Below are positions 9,774-20,642 of a stretch of DNA of 64,000 nt, in pieces. Every line of letters begins with the position of its first letter. The first letter of the stretch is position 1. The notes under the pieces are model-generated. The model made no database searches. It was not told the origin of the DNA and saw nothing but the letters and a program-made list of their open reading frames with translations. Source of the stretch: Chlamydia pneumoniae TW-183 (lineage in GTDB: Bacteria > Chlamydiota > Chlamydiia > Chlamydiales > Chlamydiaceae); assembly GCF_000007205.1 (NCBI RefSeq), contig NC_005043.1, positions 496,001 to 560,000 of the forward strand. The letters are read 5' to 3'. Both the position numbers and the translations under genes were made by a program.

Positions 9774-12560
9774 ATGAAGACTTCGATTCCTTGGGTTTTA
9801 GTTTCCTCCGTGTTAGCTTTCTCATGTCACCTACAGTCACTAGCTAACGAGGAACTTTTATCACCTGATGATAGCTTTAATGGAAATATCGATTCAGGAA
9901 CGTTTACTCCAAAAACTTCAGCCACAACATATTCTCTAACAGGAGATGTCTTCTTTTACGAGCCTGGAAAAGGCACTCCCTTATCTGACAGTTGTTTTAA
10001 GCAAACCACGGACAATCTTACCTTCTTGGGGAACGGTCATAGCTTAACGTTTGGCTTTATAGATGCTGGCACTCATGCAGGTGCTGCTGCATCTACAACA
10101 GCAAATAAGAATCTTACCTTCTCAGGGTTTTCCTTACTGAGTTTTGATTCCTCTCCTAGCACAACGGTTACTACAGGTCAGGGAACGCTTTCCTCAGCAG
10201 GAGGCGTAAATTTAGAAAATATTCGTAAACTTGTAGTTGCTGGGAATTTTTCTACTGCAGATGGTGGAGCTATCAAAGGAGCGTCTTTCCTTTTAACTGG
10301 CACTTCTGGAGATGCTCTTTTTAGTAACAACTCTTCATCAACAAAGGGAGGAGCAATTGCTACTACAGCAGGCGCTCGCATAGCAAATAACACAGGTTAT
10401 GTTAGATTCCTATCTAACATAGCGTCTACGTCAGGAGGCGCTATCGATGATGAAGGCACGTCGATACTATCGAACAACAAATTTCTATATTTTGAAGGGA
10501 ATGCAGCGAAAACTACTGGCGGTGCGATCTGCAACACCAAGGCGAGTGGATCTCCTGAACTGATAATCTCTAACAATAAGACTCTGATCTTTGCTTCAAA
10601 CGTAGCAGAAACAAGCGGTGGCGCCATCCATGCTAAAAAGCTAGCCCTTTCCTCTGGAGGCTTTACAGAGTTTCTACGAAATAATGTCTCATCAGCAACT
10701 CCTAAGGGGGGTGCTATCAGCATCGATGCCTCAGGAGAGCTCAGTCTTTCTGCAGAGACAGGAAACATTACCTTTGTAAGAAATACCCTTACAACAACCG
10801 GAAGTACCGATACTCCTAAACGTAATGCGATCAACATAGGAAGTAACGGGAAGTTCACGGAATTACGGGCTGCTAAAAATCATACAATTTTCTTCTATGA
10901 TCCCATCACTTCAGAAGGAACCTCATCAGACGTATTGAAGATAAATAACGGCTCTGCGGGAGCTCTCAATCCATATCAAGGAACGATTCTATTTTCTGGA
11001 GAAACCCTAACAGCAGATGAACTTAAAGTTGCTGACAATTTAAAATCTTCATTCACGCAGCCAGTCTCCCTATCCGGAGGAAAGTTATTGCTACAAAAGG
11101 GAGTCACTTTAGAGAGCACGAGCTTCTCTCAAGAGGCCGGTTCTCTCCTCGGCATGGATTCAGGAACGACATTATCAACTACAGCTGGGAGTATTACAAT
11201 CACGAACCTAGGAATCAATGTTGACTCCTTAGGTCTTAAGCAGCCCGTCAGCCTAACAGCAAAAGGTGCTTCAAATAAAGTGATCGTATCTGGGAAGCTC
11301 AACCTGATTGATATTGAAGGGAACATTTATGAAAGTCATATGTTCAGCCATGACCAGCTCTTCTCTCTATTAAAAATCACGGTTGATGCTGATGTTGATA
11401 CTAACGTTGACATCAGCAGCCTTATCCCTGTTCCTGCTGAGGATCCTAATTCAGAATACGGATTCCAAGGACAATGGAATGTTAATTGGACTACGGATAC
11501 AGCTACAAATACAAAAGAGGCCACGGCAACTTGGACCAAAACAGGATTTGTTCCCAGCCCCGAAAGAAAATCTGCGTTAGTATGCAATACCCTATGGGGA
11601 GTCTTTACTGACATTCGCTCTCTGCAACAGCTTGTAGAGATCGGCGCAACTGGTATGGAACACAAACAAGGTTTCTGGGTTTCCTCCATGACGAACTTCC
11701 TGCATAAGACTGGAGATGAAAATCGCAAAGGCTTCCGTCATACCTCTGGAGGCTACGTCATCGGTGGAAGTGCTCACACTCCTAAAGACGACCTATTTAC
11801 CTTTGCGTTCTGCCATCTCTTTGCTAGAGACAAAGATTGTTTTATCGCTCACAACAACTCTAGAACCTACGGTGGAACTTTATTCTTCAAGCACTCTCAT
11901 ACCCTACAACCCCAAAACTATTTGAGATTAGGAAGAGCAAAGTTTTCTGAATCAGCTATAGAAAAATTCCCTAGGGAAATTCCCCTAGCCTTGGATGTCC
12001 AAGTTTCGTTCAGCCATTCAGACAACCGTATGGAAACGCACTATACCTCATTGCCAGAATCCGAAGGTTCTTGGAGCAACGAGTGTATAGCTGGTGGTAT
12101 CGGCCTAGACCTTCCTTTTGTTCTTTCCAACCCACATCCTCTTTTCAAGACCTTCATTCCACAGATGAAAGTCGAAATGGTTTATGTATCACAAAATAGC
12201 TTCTTCGAAAGCTCTAGTGATGGCCGTGGTTTTAGTATTGGAAGGCTGCTTAACCTCTCGATTCCTGTGGGTGCGAAATTCGTGCAGGGGGATATCGGAG
12301 ATTCCTACACCTATGATCTCTCAGGATTCTTTGTTTCCGATGTCTATCGTAACAATCCCCAATCTACAGCGACTCTTGTGATGAGCCCAGACTCTTGGAA
12401 AATTCGCGGTGGCAATCTTTCAAGACAGGCATTTTTACTGAGGGGTAGCAACAACTACGTCTACAACTCCAATTGTGAGCTCTTCGGACATTACGCTATG
12501 GAACTCCGTGGATCTTCAAGGAACTACAATGTAGATGTTGGTACCAAACTCCGATTCTAG
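9774..12560 (+). CDS. pmp11: Polymorphic membrane protein, probable Pmp11
   Basis: The frame is open from a TTG at 9711, but the start at 9774 gives a proper signal peptide (MKTSIPWVLVSSVLAF, cleavage near QSLA) and a 928-residue protein. Six GGAI repeats lie in the passenger (about residues 155-315), interspersed with FxxN. The middle domain has a variant GFQGQW and PSPERKS, and the barrel ends in RF. It is G-type and closely related to Pmp8-10. Transcription diverges from pmp10, with about 160 bases between the starts. A TTGACA sits at 9685-9690. A strong terminator follows the stop, so the gene is probably monocistronic. Confidence 0.93.
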   Translation: MKTSIPWVLVSSVLAFSCHLQSLANEELLSPDDSFNGNIDSGTFTPKTSATTYSLTGDVFFYEPGKGTPLSDSCFKQTTDNLTFLGNGHSLTFGFIDAGTHAGAAASTTANKNLTFSGFSLLSFDSSPSTTVTTGQGTLSSAGGVNLENIRKLVVAGNFSTADGGAIKGASFLLTGTSGDALFSNNSSSTKGGAIATTAGARIANNTGYVRFLSNIASTSGGAIDDEGTSILSNNKFLYFEGNAAKTTGGAICNTKASGSPELIISNNKTLIFASNVAETSGGAIHAKKLALSSGGFTEFLRNNVSSATPKGGAISIDASGELSLSAETGNITFVRNTLTTTGSTDTPKRNAINIGSNGKFTELRAAKNHTIFFYDPITSEGTSSDVLKINNGSAGALNPYQGTILFSGETLTADELKVADNLKSSFTQPVSLSGGKLLLQKGVTLESTSFSQEAGSLLGMDSGTTLSTTAGSITITNLGINVDSLGLKQPVSLTAKGASNKVIVSGKLNLIDIEGNIYESHMFSHDQLFSLLKITVDADVDTNVDISSLIPVPAEDPNSEYGFQGQWNVNWTTDTATNTKEATATWTKTGFVPSPERKSALVCNTLWGVFTDIRSLQQLVEIGATGMEHKQGFWVSSMTNFLHKTGDENRKGFRHTSGGYVIGGSAHTPKDDLFTFAFCHLFARDKDCFIAHNNSRTYGGTLFFKHSHTLQPQNYLRLGRAKFSESAIEKFPREIPLALDVQVSFSHSDNRMETHYTSLPESEGSWSNECIAGGIGLDLPFVLSNPHPLFKTFIPQMKVEMVYVSQNSFFESSSDGRGFSIGRLLNLSIPVGAKFVQGDIGDSYTYDLSGFFVSDVYRNNPQSTATLVMSPDSWKIRGGNLSRQAFLLRGSNNYVYNSNCELFGHYAMELRGSSRNYNVDVGTKLRF

Positions 12561-12566
12561 ATTGCT

Positions 12567-12595
12567 AAAACTCCCTAGTTCTTCTAGGGAGTTTT
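12567..12595 (+). terminator. Terminator after pmp11
   Basis: A perfect 12-bp stem (AAAACTCCCTAG with CTAGGGAGTTTT), 5-base loop, then CTCAT. It begins 6 bases past the stop. The A-rich and T-rich arms make it a good intrinsic terminator. Confidence 0.8.
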
Positions 12596-12755
12596 CTCAT
12601 ACTTTTAGGGAAATATTTGCTATAGGGAATGCTTTCCTTGCAAACTGTAAAAAATAACATTTGTCCCTCTTCAAAAAAGATTTCTTTTAATAATTTCTAG
12701 TTATAATTTTATTTTAAAAACAGTTAAATAATTAATAGACAATAATCTATTCTTA

Positions 12756-12783
12756 TTGACTTCTTTTTTTCTTGTTTATTAAA
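12756..12783 (+). promoter_or_regulatory. Possible pmp12 promoter
   Basis: TTGACT at 12756-12761 is followed, after a T-rich 16-base spacer, by ATTAAA (12778-12783), 35 bases before the pmp12 ATG. The -35 is good and the -10 is weak. Confidence 0.35.
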
Positions 12784-12817
12784 GTTGCTTCAACCTTATT
12801 GATTTAACGAGGAAACC

Positions 12818-14362
12818 ATGACCATACTTCGAAATTTTCTTACCTGCTCGGCTTTATTCCTCGCTCTCCCTGCAGCAGCACAAGTTGTATATCTTCATGA
12901 AAGTGATGGTTATAACGGTGCTATCAATAATAAAAGCTTAGAACCTAAAATTACCTGTTATCCAGAAGGAACTTCTTACATCTTTCTAGATGACGTGAGG
13001 ATTTCCAACGTTAAGCATGATCAAGAAGATGCTGGGGTTTTTATAAATCGATCTGGGAATCTTTTTTTCATGGGCAACCGTTGCAACTTCACTTTTCACA
13101 ACCTTATGACCGAGGGTTTTGGCGCTGCCATTTCGAACCGCGTTGGAGACACCACTCTCACTCTCTCTAATTTTTCTTACTTAGCGTTCACCTCAGCACC
13201 TCTACTACCTCAAGGACAAGGAGCGATTTATAGTCTTGGTTCCGTGATGATCGAAAATAGTGAGGAAGTGACTTTCTGTGGGAACTACTCTTCGTGGAGT
13301 GGAGCTGCGATTTATACTCCCTACCTTTTAGGTTCTAAGGCGAGTCGTCCTTCAGTAAATCTCAGCGGGAACCGCTACCTGGTGTTTAGAGACAATGTGA
13401 GCCAAGGTTATGGCGGCGCCATATCTACCCACAATCTCACACTCACGACTCGAGGACCTTCGTGTTTTGAAAATAATCATGCTTATCATGACGTGAATAG
13501 TAATGGAGGAGCCATTGCCATTGCTCCTGGAGGATCGATCTCTATATCCGTGAAAAGCGGAGATCTCATCTTCAAAGGAAATACAGCATCACAAGACGGA
13601 AATACAATACACAACTCCATCCATCTGCAATCTGGAGCACAGTTTAAGAACCTACGTGCTGTTTCAGAATCCGGAGTTTATTTCTATGATCCTATAAGCC
13701 ATAGCGAGTCGCATAAAATTACAGATCTTGTAATCAATGCTCCTGAAGGAAAGGAAACTTATGAAGGAACAATTAGCTTCTCAGGACTATGCCTGGATGA
13801 TCATGAAGTTTGTGCGGAAAATCTTACTTCCACAATCCTACAAGATGTCACATTAGCAGGAGGAACTCTCTCTCTATCGGATGGGGTTACCTTGCAACTG
13901 CATTCTTTTAAGCAGGAAGCAAGCTCTACGCTTACTATGTCTCCAGGAACCACTCTGCTCTGCTCAGGAGATGCTCGGGTTCAGAATCTGCACATCCTGA
14001 TTGAAGATACCGACAACTTTGTTCCTGTAAGGATTCGCGCCGAGGACAAGGATGCTCTTGTCTCATTAGAAAAACTTAAAGTTGCCTTTGAGGCTTATTG
14101 GTCCGTCTATGACTTTCCTCAATTTAAGGAAGCCTTTACGATTCCTCTTCTTGAACTTCTAGGGCCTTCTTTTGACAGTCTTCTCCTAGGGGAGACCACT
14201 TTGGAGAGAACCCAAGTCACAACAGAGAATGACGCCGTTCGAGGTTTCTGGTCCCTAAGCTGGGAAGAGTACCCCCCTTCTCTGGATAAAGACAGAAGGA
14301 TCACACCAACTAAGAAAACTGTTTTCCTCACTTGGAATCCTGAGATCACTTCTACGCCATAA
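12818..14362 (+). CDS. pmp12: Truncated polymorphic membrane protein, probable Pmp12 (passenger only)
   Basis: The product is 514 residues, against about 930 for a complete Pmp. It has a signal peptide (cleavage near LPAAA), two canonical GGAI and two GAAI repeats, and the passenger and middle region up to a LTWN motif near residue 507. It then stops, just where relatives continue with the NPERR motif and the translocator barrel. No barrel remnant is visible in the following 370 bases. The frame itself is clean, so this is a truncated gene rather than a frameshifted one. Without a barrel it should be unable to reach the surface as an autotransporter. AGGAAA 8 bases upstream of the ATG is a plausible ribosome site. 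Confidence 0.9.
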   Translation: MTILRNFLTCSALFLALPAAAQVVYLHESDGYNGAINNKSLEPKITCYPEGTSYIFLDDVRISNVKHDQEDAGVFINRSGNLFFMGNRCNFTFHNLMTEGFGAAISNRVGDTTLTLSNFSYLAFTSAPLLPQGQGAIYSLGSVMIENSEEVTFCGNYSSWSGAAIYTPYLLGSKASRPSVNLSGNRYLVFRDNVSQGYGGAISTHNLTLTTRGPSCFENNHAYHDVNSNGGAIAIAPGGSISISVKSGDLIFKGNTASQDGNTIHNSIHLQSGAQFKNLRAVSESGVYFYDPISHSESHKITDLVINAPEGKETYEGTISFSGLCLDDHEVCAENLTSTILQDVTLAGGTLSLSDGVTLQLHSFKQEASSTLTMSPGTTLLCSGDARVQNLHILIEDTDNFVPVRIRAEDKDALVSLEKLKVAFEAYWSVYDFPQFKEAFTIPLLELLGPSFDSLLLGETTLERTQVTTENDAVRGFWSLSWEEYPPSLDKDRRITPTKKTVFLTWNPEITSTP

Positions 14363-14732
14363 TCTCTAAGTCTACACTATAATTAAGGGAATCCCCTTTA
14401 AGAAGATTTTGGGACCTATCTGTATTCAGAGATAGGTCCCTCTATGCACACATGTTCACGAGTCTCGGGCGTAGCGCCATTTTCTACTTTACAGGTTCTC
14501 TAAAACATCTTCGTTTGGGAGAATTTCTTGAGATTTTTCAAAAATAGAATCGCCATTTTCTATCAAGTATTCTTCTAAGAAAGCAATGTAAGAAATGGGA
14601 AAATGCCCTTTAAAATATCCTGTAATCTTAAAGCTGTCAAAATTAAGAGATTAAAACTGTGTCTTATTGTACTTGTTTTTTTACAGCCTTTCCCTTATTT
14701 GTAGGATAATCTGGTTTCATCTCTACGTGCAA
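14363..14732. other. Intergenic region pmp12-pmp13
   Basis: A perfect hairpin follows pmp12 at 14411-14440. The rest is AT-rich with no recognisable pmp barrel sequence and no convincing open frame. The pmp13 promoter should lie in the T-rich part near 14660-14720; GATAAT at 14705-14710 is a -10 candidate without a good -35. Confidence 0.5.
14411..14440 (+). terminator. Hairpin after pmp12
   Basis: An 11-bp perfect stem (GGGACCTATCT with AGATAGGTCCC) with an 8-base loop, 49 bases after the stop. The downstream sequence is not U-rich, so termination may be weak or the hairpin may serve mRNA stability. Confidence 0.55.
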
Positions 14733-17654
14733 ATGAAAACGTCTATTCGTAAGTTCTTAATTTCTACCACACTGGCGCCATGTTTTGCTTCAACAGCGTT
14801 TACTGTAGAAGTTATCATGCCTTCCGAGAACTTTGATGGATCGAGTGGGAAGATTTTTCCTTACACAACACTTTCTGATCCTAGAGGGACACTCTGTATT
14901 TTTTCAGGGGATCTCTACATTGCGAATCTTGATAATGCCATATCCAGAACCTCTTCCAGTTGCTTTAGCAATAGGGCGGGAGCACTACAAATCTTAGGAA
15001 AAGGTGGGGTTTTCTCCTTCTTAAATATCCGTTCTTCAGCTGACGGAGCCGCGATTAGTAGTGTAATCACCCAAAATCCTGAACTATGTCCCTTGAGTTT
15101 TTCAGGATTTAGTCAGATGATCTTCGATAACTGTGAATCTTTGACTTCAGATACCTCAGCGAGTAATGTCATACCTCACGCATCGGCGATTTACGCTACA
15201 ACGCCCATGCTCTTTACAAACAATGACTCCATACTATTCCAATACAACCGTTCTGCAGGATTTGGAGCTGCCATTCGAGGCACAAGCATCACAATAGAAA
15301 ATACGAAAAAGAGCCTTCTCTTTAATGGTAATGGATCCATCTCTAATGGAGGGGCCCTCACGGGATCTGCAGCGATCAACCTCATCAACAATAGCGCTCC
15401 TGTGATTTTCTCAACGAATGCTACAGGGATCTATGGTGGGGCTATTTACCTTACCGGAGGATCTATGCTCACCTCTGGGAACCTCTCAGGAGTCTTGTTC
15501 GTTAATAATAGCTCGCGCTCAGGAGGCGCTATCTATGCTAACGGAAATGTCACATTTTCTAATAACAGCGACCTGACTTTCCAAAACAATACAGCATCTC
15601 CACAAAACTCCTTACCTGCACCTACACCTCCACCTACACCACCAGCAGTCACTCCTTTGTTAGGATATGGAGGCGCCATCTTCTGTACTCCTCCAGCTAC
15701 CCCCCCACCAACAGGTGTTAGCCTGACTATATCTGGAGAAAACAGCGTTACATTCCTAGAAAACATTGCCTCCGAACAAGGAGGAGCCCTCTATGGCAAA
15801 AAGATCTCTATAGATTCTAATAAATCTACAATATTTCTTGGAAATACAGCTGGAAAAGGAGGCGCTATTGCTATTCCCGAATCTGGGGAGCTCTCTCTAT
15901 CCGCAAATCAAGGTGATATCCTCTTTAACAAGAACCTCAGCATCACTAGTGGGACACCTACTCGCAATAGTATTCACTTCGGAAAAGATGCCAAGTTTGC
16001 CACTCTAGGAGCTACGCAAGGCTATACCCTATACTTCTATGATCCGATTACATCTGATGATTTATCTGCTGCATCCGCAGCCGCTACTGTGGTCGTCAAT
16101 CCCAAAGCCAGTGCAGATGGTGCGTATTCAGGGACTATTGTCTTTTCAGGAGAAACCCTCACTGCTACCGAAGCAGCAACCCCTGCAAATGCTACATCTA
16201 CATTAAACCAAAAGCTAGAACTTGAAGGCGGTACTCTCGCTTTAAGAAACGGTGCTACCTTAAATGTTCATAACTTCACGCAAGATGAAAAGTCCGTCGT
16301 CATCATGGATGCAGGGACCACATTAGCAACTACAAATGGAGCTAATAATACTGACGGTGCTATCACCTTAAACAAGCTTGTAATCAATCTGGATTCTTTG
16401 GATGGCACTAAAGCGGCTGTCGTTAATGTGCAGAGTACCAATGGAGCTCTCACTATATCCGGAACTTTAGGACTTGTGAAAAACTCTCAAGATTGCTGTG
16501 ACAACCACGGGATGTTTAATAAAGATTTACAGCAAGTTCCGATTTTAGAACTCAAAGCGACTTCAAATACTGTAACCACTACGGACTTCAGTCTCGGCAC
16601 AAACGGCTATCAGCAATCTCCCTATGGGTATCAAGGAACTTGGGAGTTTACCATAGACACGACAACCCATACGGTCACAGGAAATTGGAAAAAAACCGGT
16701 TATCTTCCTCATCCGGAGCGTCTTGCTCCCCTCATTCCTAATAGCCTATGGGCAAACGTCATAGATTTACGAGCTGTAAGTCAAGCGTCAGCAGCTGATG
16801 GCGAAGATGTCCCTGGGAAGCAACTGAGCATCACAGGAATTACAAATTTCTTCCATGCGAATCATACCGGTGATGCACGCAGCTACCGCCATATGGGTGG
16901 AGGCTACCTCATCAATACCTACACACGCATCACTCCAGATGCTGCGTTAAGTCTAGGTTTTGGACAGCTGTTTACAAAATCTAAGGATTACCTCGTAGGT
17001 CACGGTCATTCTAACGTTTATTTCGCTACAGTATACTCTAACATCACCAAGTCTCTGTTTGGATCATCGAGATTCTTCTCAGGAGGCACTTCTCGAGTTA
17101 CCTATAGCCGTAGCAATGAGAAAGTAAAGACTTCATATACAAAATTGCCTAAAGGGCGCTGCTCTTGGAGTAACAATTGCTGGTTAGGAGAACTCGAAGG
17201 GAACCTTCCCATCACTCTCTCTTCTCGCATCTTAAACCTCAAGCAGATCATTCCCTTTGTAAAAGCTGAAGTTGCTTACGCGACTCATGGGGGCATCCAA
17301 GAAAATACCCCTGAGGGGAGGATTTTTGGACACGGTCATCTACTCAACGTTGCAGTTCCCGTAGGCGTCCGCTTTGGTAAAAATTCTCATAATCGACCAG
17401 ATTTTTACACTATAATCGTAGCCTATGCTCCTGATGTCTATCGTCACAATCCTGATTGCGATACGACATTACCTATTAATGGAGCTACGTGGACCTCTAT
17501 AGGGAATAATCTAACCAGAAGTACTTTGCTAGTACAAGCATCCAGCCATACTTCAGTAAATGATGTTCTAGAGATCTTCGGGCACTGTGGATGTGATATT
17601 CGCAGAACCTCCCGTCAATATACTCTAGATATAGGAAGCAAATTACGATTTTAA
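14733..17654 (+). CDS. pmp13: Polymorphic membrane protein, probable Pmp13
   Basis: The frame opens at 14667, but the ATG at 14733 gives a signal peptide (MKTSIRKFLISTTLA) and a 973-residue protein, slightly longer than the other G-type Pmps. Six canonical GGA(I/L) repeats plus a GAAI lie between about residues 170 and 370. The extra length is a Pro/Thr-rich insert of about 45 residues in the passenger at roughly 15598-15718, around one GGAI repeat. The middle domain has GYQGTW and PHPERLA, and the barrel ends in RF. pmp14 follows after 26 bases, so the two are probably one transcription unit. Confidence 0.93.
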   Translation: MKTSIRKFLISTTLAPCFASTAFTVEVIMPSENFDGSSGKIFPYTTLSDPRGTLCIFSGDLYIANLDNAISRTSSSCFSNRAGALQILGKGGVFSFLNIRSSADGAAISSVITQNPELCPLSFSGFSQMIFDNCESLTSDTSASNVIPHASAIYATTPMLFTNNDSILFQYNRSAGFGAAIRGTSITIENTKKSLLFNGNGSISNGGALTGSAAINLINNSAPVIFSTNATGIYGGAIYLTGGSMLTSGNLSGVLFVNNSSRSGGAIYANGNVTFSNNSDLTFQNNTASPQNSLPAPTPPPTPPAVTPLLGYGGAIFCTPPATPPPTGVSLTISGENSVTFLENIASEQGGALYGKKISIDSNKSTIFLGNTAGKGGAIAIPESGELSLSANQGDILFNKNLSITSGTPTRNSIHFGKDAKFATLGATQGYTLYFYDPITSDDLSAASAAATVVVNPKASADGAYSGTIVFSGETLTATEAATPANATSTLNQKLELEGGTLALRNGATLNVHNFTQDEKSVVIMDAGTTLATTNGANNTDGAITLNKLVINLDSLDGTKAAVVNVQSTNGALTISGTLGLVKNSQDCCDNHGMFNKDLQQVPILELKATSNTVTTTDFSLGTNGYQQSPYGYQGTWEFTIDTTTHTVTGNWKKTGYLPHPERLAPLIPNSLWANVIDLRAVSQASAADGEDVPGKQLSITGITNFFHANHTGDARSYRHMGGGYLINTYTRITPDAALSLGFGQLFTKSKDYLVGHGHSNVYFATVYSNITKSLFGSSRFFSGGTSRVTYSRSNEKVKTSYTKLPKGRCSWSNNCWLGELEGNLPITLSSRILNLKQIIPFVKAEVAYATHGGIQENTPEGRIFGHGHLLNVAVPVGVRFGKNSHNRPDFYTIIVAYAPDVYRHNPDCDTTLPINGATWTSIGNNLTRSTLLVQASSHTSVNDVLEIFGHCGCDIRRTSRQYTLDIGSKLRF

Positions 17655-17680
17655 ACCTTATTTAACGACAGGGTTGAGGC

Positions 17681-20617
17681 ATGCCTCTTTCTTTCAAATC
17701 TTCATCTTTTTGTCTACTTGCCTGTTTATGTAGTGCAAGTTGCGCGTTTGCTGAGACTAGACTCGGAGGGAACTTTGTTCCTCCAATTACGAATCAGGGT
17801 GAAGAGATCTTACTCACTTCAGATTTTGTTTGTTCAAACTTCTTGGGGGCGAGTTTTTCAAGTTCCTTTATCAATAGTTCCAGCAATCTCTCCTTATTAG
17901 GGAAGGGCCTTTCCTTAACGTTTACCTCTTGTCAAGCTCCTACAAATAGTAACTATGCGCTACTTTCTGCCGCAGAGACTCTGACCTTCAAGAATTTTTC
18001 TTCTATAAACTTTACAGGGAACCAATCGACAGGACTTGGCGGCCTCATCTACGGAAAAGATATTGTTTTCCAATCTATCAAAGATTTGATCTTCACTACG
18101 AACCGTGTTGCCTATTCTCCAGCATCTGTAACTACGTCGGCAACTCCCGCAATCACTACAGTAACTACAGGAGCCTCTGCTCTCCAACCTACAGACTCAC
18201 TCACTGTCGAAAACATATCCCAATCGATCAAGTTTTTTGGGAACCTTGCCAACTTCGGCTCTGCAATTAGCAGTTCTCCCACGGCAGTCGTTAAATTCAT
18301 CAATAACACCGCTACCATGAGCTTCTCCCATAACTTTACTTCGTCAGGAGGCGGCGTGATTTATGGAGGAAGCTCTCTCCTTTTTGAAAACAATTCTGGA
18401 TGCATCATCTTCACCGCCAACTCCTGTGTGAACAGCTTAAAAGGCGTCACCCCTTCATCAGGAACCTATGCTTTAGGAAGTGGCGGAGCCATCTGCATCC
18501 CTACGGGAACTTTCGAATTAAAAAACAATCAGGGGAAGTGCACCTTCTCTTATAATGGTACACCAAATGATGCGGGTGCGATCTACGCCGAAACCTGCAA
18601 CATCGTAGGGAACCAGGGTGCCTTGCTCCTAGATAGCAACACTGCAGCGAGGAATGGCGGAGCCATCTGTGCTAAAGTGCTCAATATTCAAGGACGCGGT
18701 CCTATTGAATTCTCTAGAAACCGCGCGGAGAAGGGTGGAGCTATTTTCATAGGCCCCTCTGTTGGAGACCCTGCGAAGCAAACATCGACACTTACGATTT
18801 TGGCTTCCGAAGGTGATATTGCGTTCCAAGGAAACATGCTCAATACAAAACCTGGAATCCGCAATGCCATCACTGTAGAAGCAGGGGGAGAGATTGTGTC
18901 TCTATCTGCACAAGGAGGCTCACGTCTTGTATTTTATGATCCCATTACACATAGCCTCCCAACCACAAGTCCGTCTAATAAAGACATTACAATCAACGCT
19001 AATGGCGCTTCAGGATCTGTAGTCTTTACAAGTAAGGGACTCTCCTCTACAGAACTCCTGTTGCCTGCCAACACGACAACTATACTTCTAGGAACAGTCA
19101 AGATCGCTAGTGGAGAACTGAAGATTACTGACAATGCGGTTGTCAATGTTCTTGGCTTCGCTACTCAGGGCTCAGGTCAGCTTACCCTGGGCTCTGGAGG
19201 AACCTTAGGGCTGGCAACACCCACGGGAGCACCTGCCGCTGTAGACTTTACGATTGGAAAGTTAGCATTCGATCCTTTTTCCTTCCTAAAAAGAGATTTT
19301 GTTTCAGCATCAGTAAATGCAGGCACAAAAAACGTCACTTTAACAGGAGCTCTGGTTCTTGATGAACATGACGTTACAGATCTTTATGATATGGTGTCAT
19401 TACAATCTCCAGTAGCAATTCCTATCGCTGTTTTCAAAGGAGCAACCGTTACTAAGACAGGATTTCCTGATGGGGAGATTGCGACTCCAAGCCACTACGG
19501 CTACCAAGGAAAGTGGTCCTACACATGGTCCCGTCCCCTGTTAATTCCAGCTCCTGATGGAGGATTTCCTGGAGGTCCCTCTCCTAGCGCAAATACTCTC
19601 TATGCTGTATGGAATTCAGACACTCTCGTGCGTTCTACCTATATCTTAGATCCCGAGCGTTACGGAGAAATTGTCAGCAACAGCTTATGGATTTCCTTCT
19701 TAGGAAATCAGGCATTCTCTGATATTCTCCAAGATGTTCTTTTGATAGATCATCCCGGGTTGTCCATAACCGCGAAAGCTTTAGGAGCCTATGTCGAACA
19801 CACACCAAGACAAGGACATGAGGGCTTTTCAGGTCGCTATGGAGGCTACCAAGCTGCGCTATCTATGAACTACACGGACCACACTACGTTAGGACTTTCT
19901 TTCGGGCAGCTTTATGGAAAAACTAACGCCAACCCCTACGATTCACGTTGCTCAGAACAAATGTATTTACTCTCGTTCTTTGGTCAATTCCCTATCGTGA
20001 CTCAAAAGAGCGAGGCCTTAATTTCCTGGAAAGCAGCTTATGGTTATTCCAAAAATCACCTAAATACCACCTACCTCAGACCTGACAAAGCTCCAAAATC
20101 TCAAGGGCAATGGCATAACAATAGTTACTATGTTCTTATTTCTGCAGAACATCCTTTCCTAAACTGGTGTCTTCTTACAAGACCTCTGGCTCAAGCTTGG
20201 GATCTTTCAGGTTTTATTTCCGCAGAATTCCTAGGTGGTTGGCAAAGTAAGTTCACAGAAACTGGAGATCTGCAACGTAGCTTTAGTAGAGGTAAAGGGT
20301 ACAATGTTTCCCTACCGATAGGATGTTCTTCTCAATGGTTCACACCATTTAAGAAGGCTCCTTCTACACTGACCATCAAACTTGCCTACAAGCCTGATAT
20401 CTATCGTGTCAACCCTCACAATATTGTGACTGTCGTCTCAAACCAAGAGAGCACTTCGATCTCAGGAGCAAATCTACGCCGCCACGGTTTGTTTGTACAA
20501 ATCCATGATGTAGTAGATCTCACCGAGGACACTCAGGCCTTTCTAAACTATACCTTTGACGGGAAAAATGGATTTACAAACCACCGAGTGTCTACAGGAC
20601 TAAAATCCACATTTTAA
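17681..20617 (+). CDS. pmp14: Polymorphic membrane protein, probable Pmp14 (PmpH-type)
   Basis: The product is 978 residues. The signal peptide ends near SCAFA (residue 24). The passenger has fewer canonical repeats (three GGAI) plus GGLIYG, GGVIYG and a GAI, and a long Thr/Ala-rich segment near residues 145-165. The middle domain has GYQGKW and an unusual DPERYG in place of NPERRG. The barrel ends in TF. It is clearly divergent from Pmp8-13; I recall the C. trachomatis counterpart as PmpH. A GAGG lies 4 bases before the ATG. It is probably co-transcribed with pmp13 and ends at the strong hairpin at 20616-20642. Confidence 0.92.
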   Translation: MPLSFKSSSFCLLACLCSASCAFAETRLGGNFVPPITNQGEEILLTSDFVCSNFLGASFSSSFINSSSNLSLLGKGLSLTFTSCQAPTNSNYALLSAAETLTFKNFSSINFTGNQSTGLGGLIYGKDIVFQSIKDLIFTTNRVAYSPASVTTSATPAITTVTTGASALQPTDSLTVENISQSIKFFGNLANFGSAISSSPTAVVKFINNTATMSFSHNFTSSGGGVIYGGSSLLFENNSGCIIFTANSCVNSLKGVTPSSGTYALGSGGAICIPTGTFELKNNQGKCTFSYNGTPNDAGAIYAETCNIVGNQGALLLDSNTAARNGGAICAKVLNIQGRGPIEFSRNRAEKGGAIFIGPSVGDPAKQTSTLTILASEGDIAFQGNMLNTKPGIRNAITVEAGGEIVSLSAQGGSRLVFYDPITHSLPTTSPSNKDITINANGASGSVVFTSKGLSSTELLLPANTTTILLGTVKIASGELKITDNAVVNVLGFATQGSGQLTLGSGGTLGLATPTGAPAAVDFTIGKLAFDPFSFLKRDFVSASVNAGTKNVTLTGALVLDEHDVTDLYDMVSLQSPVAIPIAVFKGATVTKTGFPDGEIATPSHYGYQGKWSYTWSRPLLIPAPDGGFPGGPSPSANTLYAVWNSDTLVRSTYILDPERYGEIVSNSLWISFLGNQAFSDILQDVLLIDHPGLSITAKALGAYVEHTPRQGHEGFSGRYGGYQAALSMNYTDHTTLGLSFGQLYGKTNANPYDSRCSEQMYLLSFFGQFPIVTQKSEALISWKAAYGYSKNHLNTTYLRPDKAPKSQGQWHNNSYYVLISAEHPFLNWCLLTRPLAQAWDLSGFISAEFLGGWQSKFTETGDLQRSFSRGKGYNVSLPIGCSSQWFTPFKKAPSTLTIKLAYKPDIYRVNPHNIVTVVSNQESTSISGANLRRHGLFVQIHDVVDLTEDTQAFLNYTFDGKNGFTNHRVSTGLKSTF

Positions 20618-20642
20618 AACTCTAAGCTCTGCTTAGAGTTTT
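20616..20642 (+). terminator. Terminator after pmp14
   Basis: A perfect 12-bp stem (AAAACTCTAAGC with GCTTAGAGTTTT) with a TCT loop, overlapping the stop codon. The arms make it usable from both directions. Confidence 0.8.

Noticed and set aside
10397-10858. 153-codon minus-strand frame opposite pmp11 (and similar frames opposite pmp10)
   Set aside because: It is the antisense shadow of the GGAI/FxxN-rich passenger; its Pro/Ala/Ile-rich product has no independent support.
12561-12817. Small RNA gene in the pmp11-pmp12 gap
   Set aside because: Only a terminator hairpin and AT-rich promoter-like sequence can be seen; nothing else supports an RNA gene.
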